Source: Methylomarinum sp. (GTDB taxonomy: Bacteria; Pseudomonadota; Gammaproteobacteria; Methylococcales; Methylomonadaceae). From it: a stretch of DNA of 6,816 bases. The DNA lies in the NCBI GenBank assembly GCA_013139755.1, contig WTAG01000017.1, forward strand, positions 1-6,816, read 5' to 3'. The notes under the pieces were generated by a model. It did not search any database. It worked only from the letters and a program-made list of their open reading frames with translations, and had not been told where the DNA came from. The position numbers were made by a program, and so were the translations under genes. Positions 6,588 to 6,816 of the stretch are shown one piece after another; the first letter of the stretch is position 1, and every line of letters starts with the position of its first letter.

Positions 6588-6816
6588 GATAACAATAGGG
6601 AAATTCTATCTTTTTTATTAAAGATACCATCAGGCAATGTGTAGTTCAACTCTGCAAGGCTCTTTATTATCCATCTAAACCGCGAAACAGAACTCCTGTC
6701 CACTCTCTGAAGGTCAAAAAGAGCTATATCGGGAGCATCGGATTTGTCTTTATAATAAAGCAGGATATGGGTGGCATTGAAATCACGGTGATTGAAACCT
6801 TTTTCATGCATCCTTC
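6443..6816 (-). CDS. Lipopolysaccharide kinase (Kdo/WaaP/InaA-type), C-terminal part, 5' end beyond window
   Basis: This is the C-terminal part of a protein kinase-like fold. Numbering from the Met at 6811, it shows the catalytic loop NHRDFNATHILL (7-18) with Asp10, and the metal-binding IALFDLQRV (29-37) with Asp33 in the DFG position. HRDFxxxH followed by DLxRV is typical of the Kdo kinase/WaaP/InaA family, which phosphorylates sugars of the lipopolysaccharide inner core at the cytoplasmic face. The frame stays open past 6811 to the edge, and a kinase needs its ATP-binding N-lobe before HRD, so the 6811 Met is internal and the gene is 5'-truncated by the window. The tail (77-122) has 18 Lys/Arg against 4 Asp/Glu plus a Trp-rich WDWLQWLW stretch, suggesting contact with the inner membrane. 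It faces the lipid operon and ends within a few bases of the breakpoint. Its exact target sugar cannot be told. Confidence 0.8.
   Translation of the reverse strand, partial: RMHEKGFNHRDFNATHILLYYKDKSDAPDIALFDLQRVDRSSVSRFRWIIKSLAELNYTLPDGIFNKKDRISLLLSYKGKKKLNLWDWLQWLWIKRKTARIKRHTEKMMARRKEKRQRGLIER

Overview
The window looks like chromosomal DNA of a fairly AT-rich Gram-negative bacterium, most likely a gammaproteobacterium. A KDO/WaaP-type lipopolysaccharide kinase fragment at the right edge points to an outer membrane. An ATP-grasp gene at the left edge resembles, from memory, a family I associate with tetrahydromethanopterin C1 gene islands of methylotrophs. A methylotroph such as a member of the Methylococcales is therefore a reasonable guess, but the sequence alone does not prove it.

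Layout. On the minus strand, 1-1080 is an almost complete ATP-grasp enzyme gene that runs off the left edge. Positions 1081-1327 form a divergent control region of about 250 bp with a perfect 17-bp dyad (1249-1265). On the plus strand, 1328-6437 is a tightly packed three-gene lipid operon: an acyltransferase fused to an alpha/beta hydrolase (779 aa), a thiolase (380 aa), and a bifunctional 3-hydroxyacyl-CoA dehydrogenase/enoyl-CoA hydratase. Each junction between these genes is a 4-bp ATGA start/stop overlap with a good Shine-Dalgarno sequence 7 nt upstream, so they are probably co-transcribed and translationally coupled.

The operon could form a compact acyl-chain handling unit. The hydrolase half of the first protein could free fatty acids from esters, and its acyltransferase half could move acyl groups onto a glycerol-type acceptor. 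The other two proteins cover hydration, dehydrogenation and thiolysis in beta-oxidation. No acyl-CoA synthetase or acyl-CoA dehydrogenase is in the window.

The main anomaly is at about 6435-6443. The third gene breaks off in the middle of its enoyl-CoA hydratase domain, and within a few bases the 3' end of an oppositely oriented lipopolysaccharide-kinase-like gene begins. The last ~50 codons of the plus-strand reading frame are only the antisense of that kinase gene. This is either a real rearrangement that destroyed the hydratase half or an assembly chimera, and the sequence alone cannot decide between them. I found no CRISPR array, tRNA, rRNA or complete mobile element.
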